Below, piece by piece: positions 26,712 through 29,041 of a stretch of DNA of 29,041 nucleotides (within the stretch, counting starts at the first letter, position 1; each line of letters opens with the position of its first letter). The notes under the pieces were generated by a model that saw nothing but the letters and a program-made list of their open reading frames with translations, did no database searches and was not told where the DNA came from. Source of the DNA: Stentor coeruleus (Eukaryota > Ciliophora > Heterotrichea > Heterotrichida > Stentoridae); contig MPUH01000931.1 of assembly GCA_001970955.1 (NCBI GenBank), positions 1 through 29,041 on the forward strand. Reading direction: 5' to 3'. The translations under genes were made by a program, and so were the position numbers.

Positions 26712-27807
26712 AAGAATAATTTTTATAATATAAGAGAGAATATGTTGATTATTATCAAATTAATAATATAGTCTTGTTGTTTATAAAAATTAAGCTTTCT
26801 TTGATTCGCTGAAAAAATAGGAGAATTTATTGAGTTGATAATTATTCGGCATAGGATTGTTTTTTAATATGCATATAAAAATACTAGAAAATTAGGGATG
26901 TTTTTAAGACTGGGATATGCTGATTATATTTTATAATGAGTTAGGCTATTTTATTTTTTATTCTAAGTTAAGTTTATGGTAATTTTTATTTGGCTAAATA
27001 TTAGAGAAACCTGATAATTTGTAAGGTCATGCCAAAAACTATCTAGCTTTTATGTATATTATTGATTTCCCTTTAGAGCTTTCCATTAAAACTATGAAAT
27101 GCAAACATTTCTCACTTGTGGCAATGATTATTTTAGCAGTATAAGTTAATAGTCAATAAATTCACAGATTTATTATTAACAATGAGATTTAAGCCTAATT
27201 TTTTTCGATAATCTCACTATTTTTTTTGATAGAAATTGTGATAATTTTTCAAGAGTTTTGGGTCTTAGAAATAATAATCAAAATCTCTTAATAAATATGA
27301 CAAACTAGTTTTATAATCATATTAATTTTAATAGTCAGTGTTTAAGTGATACTTACCAATAATAATCATATAATCGAATTTATTCATTTGAAAAATCAAA
27401 TTATATAAGTTTATTGCAGCCCGAGCGAATTTACAAATACAAAAATCCAAATCATATAAAATATTTCATTATAAAATCATCAAATTCCTAATTTCCAACA
27501 AAACTCTTATTTCATTTATATCATATTTATAAAATCTTACAAAAAACACCTCAACTCTTAGCACCCTATCCAACTTAAATTATATCATCCAACAATTTTT
27601 TTTTCTATAATAATTTAAGCCCAAATTCATATCAACACTTAAAATCTGCGCTAATTCACTTATAATCATCATAAAATCCTAATAAAAAACTAAAAACCCT
27701 ATATTTTTCTCTAATAAACCTGTTTATATTTACACATATAAATCTATAGGTAATATCACCGAAAAAAAACAAAAATTTTAATGGTCTAACTATATAGCAA
27801 ATAAATA
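26712..27807. other. Divergent intergenic region, 1096 nt
   Basis: The region separates the minus-strand receptor gene from the plus-strand 106-aa gene. G exceeds C on the plus strand up to ~27000, and C-rich, G-poor sequence runs from ~27430 to 27800. A small GC-richer spot (GCAGCCCGAGCGAA) lies at ~27416. No tRNA or long ORF is recognised. Confidence 0.5.
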
Positions 27808-28128
27808 ATGGCCCTGCCTCAGATTCAAGAGACTGACCCTTGGCTTGAAGATGATGAAGAAAACTTTCACAAATATATTGAAATATATGAAAAATCACAA
27901 GAAAAGCTTAGAAAAGAGTCTGATCTTAAGCATCCTAGCATAGCAGGTACCGTGACGGCAATTGCAAAAGTCTCAGTGTACAGCTATTTGATATTTAAGT
28001 TAATATCAAGTTCCCCAATTGCAAGAATTATTATTACAAGCTTTAAACACTATGCAGGCAAATATCATAGTCTTTCATCTTTGGTTCTAATTCTTTTGAT
28101 TACACTTTTGAGCCATATCAAAGCTTAG
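27808..28128 (+). CDS. Small membrane protein of unknown function
   Basis: The protein is 106 aa, ATG at 27808 to TAG. Residues 1-45 are acidic and hydrophilic (DPWLEDDEENFHKYIEIYEK). Two hydrophobic segments follow, ~47-70 (around AIAKVSVYSYLIFKLI) and ~88-103 (LSSLVLILLITLLSHI), separated by a basic stretch (ITSFKHYAGKYHSL). It is therefore probably a two-pass or hairpin membrane protein with an acidic cytosolic N-terminus. No family is recognised. The 5' flank is C/A-rich and G-poor and the 3' flank G/T-rich, as at the other live plus-strand genes, which supports a real transcription unit. Confidence 0.65.
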   Translation: MALPQIQETDPWLEDDEENFHKYIEIYEKSQEKLRKESDLKHPSIAGTVTAIAKVSVYSYLIFKLISSSPIARIIITSFKHYAGKYHSLSSLVLILLITLLSHIKA

Positions 28129-29041
28129 TTTGGTATGCTAATGATAACATAAGATTTAATATTTTAAATTGTTTGTGAATACAGATTAGCTTATGGATAA
28201 AAGTCTAGTTGTAGTTTTTAATGTGAATTTTAATTATATATCGATTTTTGAACTCATATTACAAAAAAATAATTAACTCTCCTAATTATTCTTTTGCTTA
28301 TCAAATTTTTATATTGGTATGAATACTATAATTTATGAATAGTACTGTTGAATTAGGAAAAAATCGATAGTTGTTGAGAGTTTGATGAAGAATCTTATAT
28401 GTTTTGGGTATAAGAAATAGAGAAAATTGTATATAGAAATTAGATTTTCCTTATAAACAAATGAAGTATTGAAGATAAAGTATTTAGGTTAAGGTTAAGT
28501 TTAGCTGAGATATTACAGAATATAATTTTTTTTTTGATAGGCAACATGATTAACTTGTTTGATTATTAAATCGATCATATTTTATATAAGATATGGAATA
28601 TACTTTTATTCATTAAGTATAAACTTATACATTTTTTATTATAGAAACTGAAGGGATGAACTTTTTAATATAAGATTATGGTTTAGTGTAAAAGTTTAGT
28701 ATTATTTTGTATTGATAATAATATAAATTTATCACAAATTTAAGCTGATAGTTTTTTAGTAAATTTTTATCGATAATCTTAATACCAAGCCAAACACCCA
28801 AACCATGCTAGCTGCTAATATTTTTAATAATCCTAATTTGATTATATCATAATAACTTTATATATTTCTAAAAAATCTCAAAAGAACTTCACAACTATCC
28901 TAATCATATAAAAATTTCAAACCCTTAAATATTCTAATTACATTAAAATGTTATATAAATAATTTTCATTTAATTTTATAATTTTTATCATCATATGTTA
29001 TATAAATAATTTTCATTTAATTTTATAATTTTTATCATCAT
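28129..29041. other. Right-end non-coding region
   Basis: No gene is supported in these 913 nt. The part up to ~28760 has G exceeding C (3' flank of the 106-aa gene). From ~28780 the plus strand turns C-rich and G-poor, as before a plus-strand gene or after a minus-strand gene lying beyond the end. The last 94 nt are a tandem repeat. Confidence 0.5.
28948..29041. repeat. Perfect 2 x 47-bp tandem repeat at the window end
   Basis: 28948-28994 and 28995-29041 are identical 47-mers starting ATGTTATATAAATAATTTTC. The second copy ends exactly on the last base of the window. No telomere-like repeat follows. Confidence 0.95.

Noticed and set aside
27416..27432. GC-richer spot (GCAGCCCGAGCGAA) as part of an RNA gene
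   Set aside because: No flanking stems or conserved boxes are visible; it is too short to support a call.
1..29041. CRISPR arrays, bacterial operons, insertion sequences or transposases
   Set aside because: The genes are clearly eukaryotic, no regularly spaced repeats are present, and no transposase or inverted terminal repeats were seen.

Overview
The window looks like a 29-kb contig from the macronuclear genome of a heterotrich ciliate, most likely Stentor or a close relative. The sequence is strongly A+T rich and the genes are densely packed. The only introns I can demonstrate are 15 nt long (GTA...TAG). All recognisable genes read with the standard code and use TGG for Trp. All fifteen genes stop at TAA or TAG. 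No telomere-like repeat is seen at either end. The genus is an inference: Blepharisma also has 15-nt introns but reads TGA as Trp, and no in-frame TGA occurs inside any intact gene here.

Layout, left to right. A minus-strand coiled-coil protein with a C-terminal RING finger (293-2053). Two plus-strand coiled-coil proteins (2894-3637 and 3926-7048). A 66-aa basic ORF placed 18 nt before the Fe-S assembly factor NUBP1/Nbp35 (7606-8532). Cytosolic glutaminyl-tRNA synthetase (8901-11174). A PP2C phosphatase with an N-terminal Met-Gly-Ser-Cys (12055-13128). A decayed WD40 gene (13334-13718). A minus-strand pair separated by 22 nt: a charged coiled-coil protein (15418-16008) and a DYRK/HIPK-like kinase (14211-15395). 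A PHD/extended-PHD chromatin reader (17164-19350). Two small minus-strand single-pass membrane proteins (19937-20760, broken by a duplication, and 21423-21686). A gene with two 15-nt introns and a weak IQ motif (22354-23679). A large minus-strand Cache-HAMP-TPR-VWA-like receptor gene (23926-26711, frame broken twice). A 106-aa membrane protein (27808-28128). A gene-free right end that finishes in a perfect 2 x 47-bp tandem repeat.

The genes do not form one pathway; this is mostly a housekeeping and signalling neighbourhood. Three features stand out. First, non-coding flanks show a gene-oriented strand asymmetry: on the coding strand, 5' flanks are C-rich and G-poor, and 3' flanks are G-rich and C-poor. 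This marks transcription-unit borders and suggests that the 66-aa ORF and NUBP1, and possibly the coiled-coil/kinase pair, share one transcription unit. Second, all three frame breaks in otherwise intact genes are bounded by direct repeats, and removing exactly one repeat period (137, 22 or 52 nt) restores the frame. This points to assembly duplication, or less likely to retained excisable DNA. Third, several intergenic stretches hold short decayed coding relics. Compositions were judged by eye, not computed.
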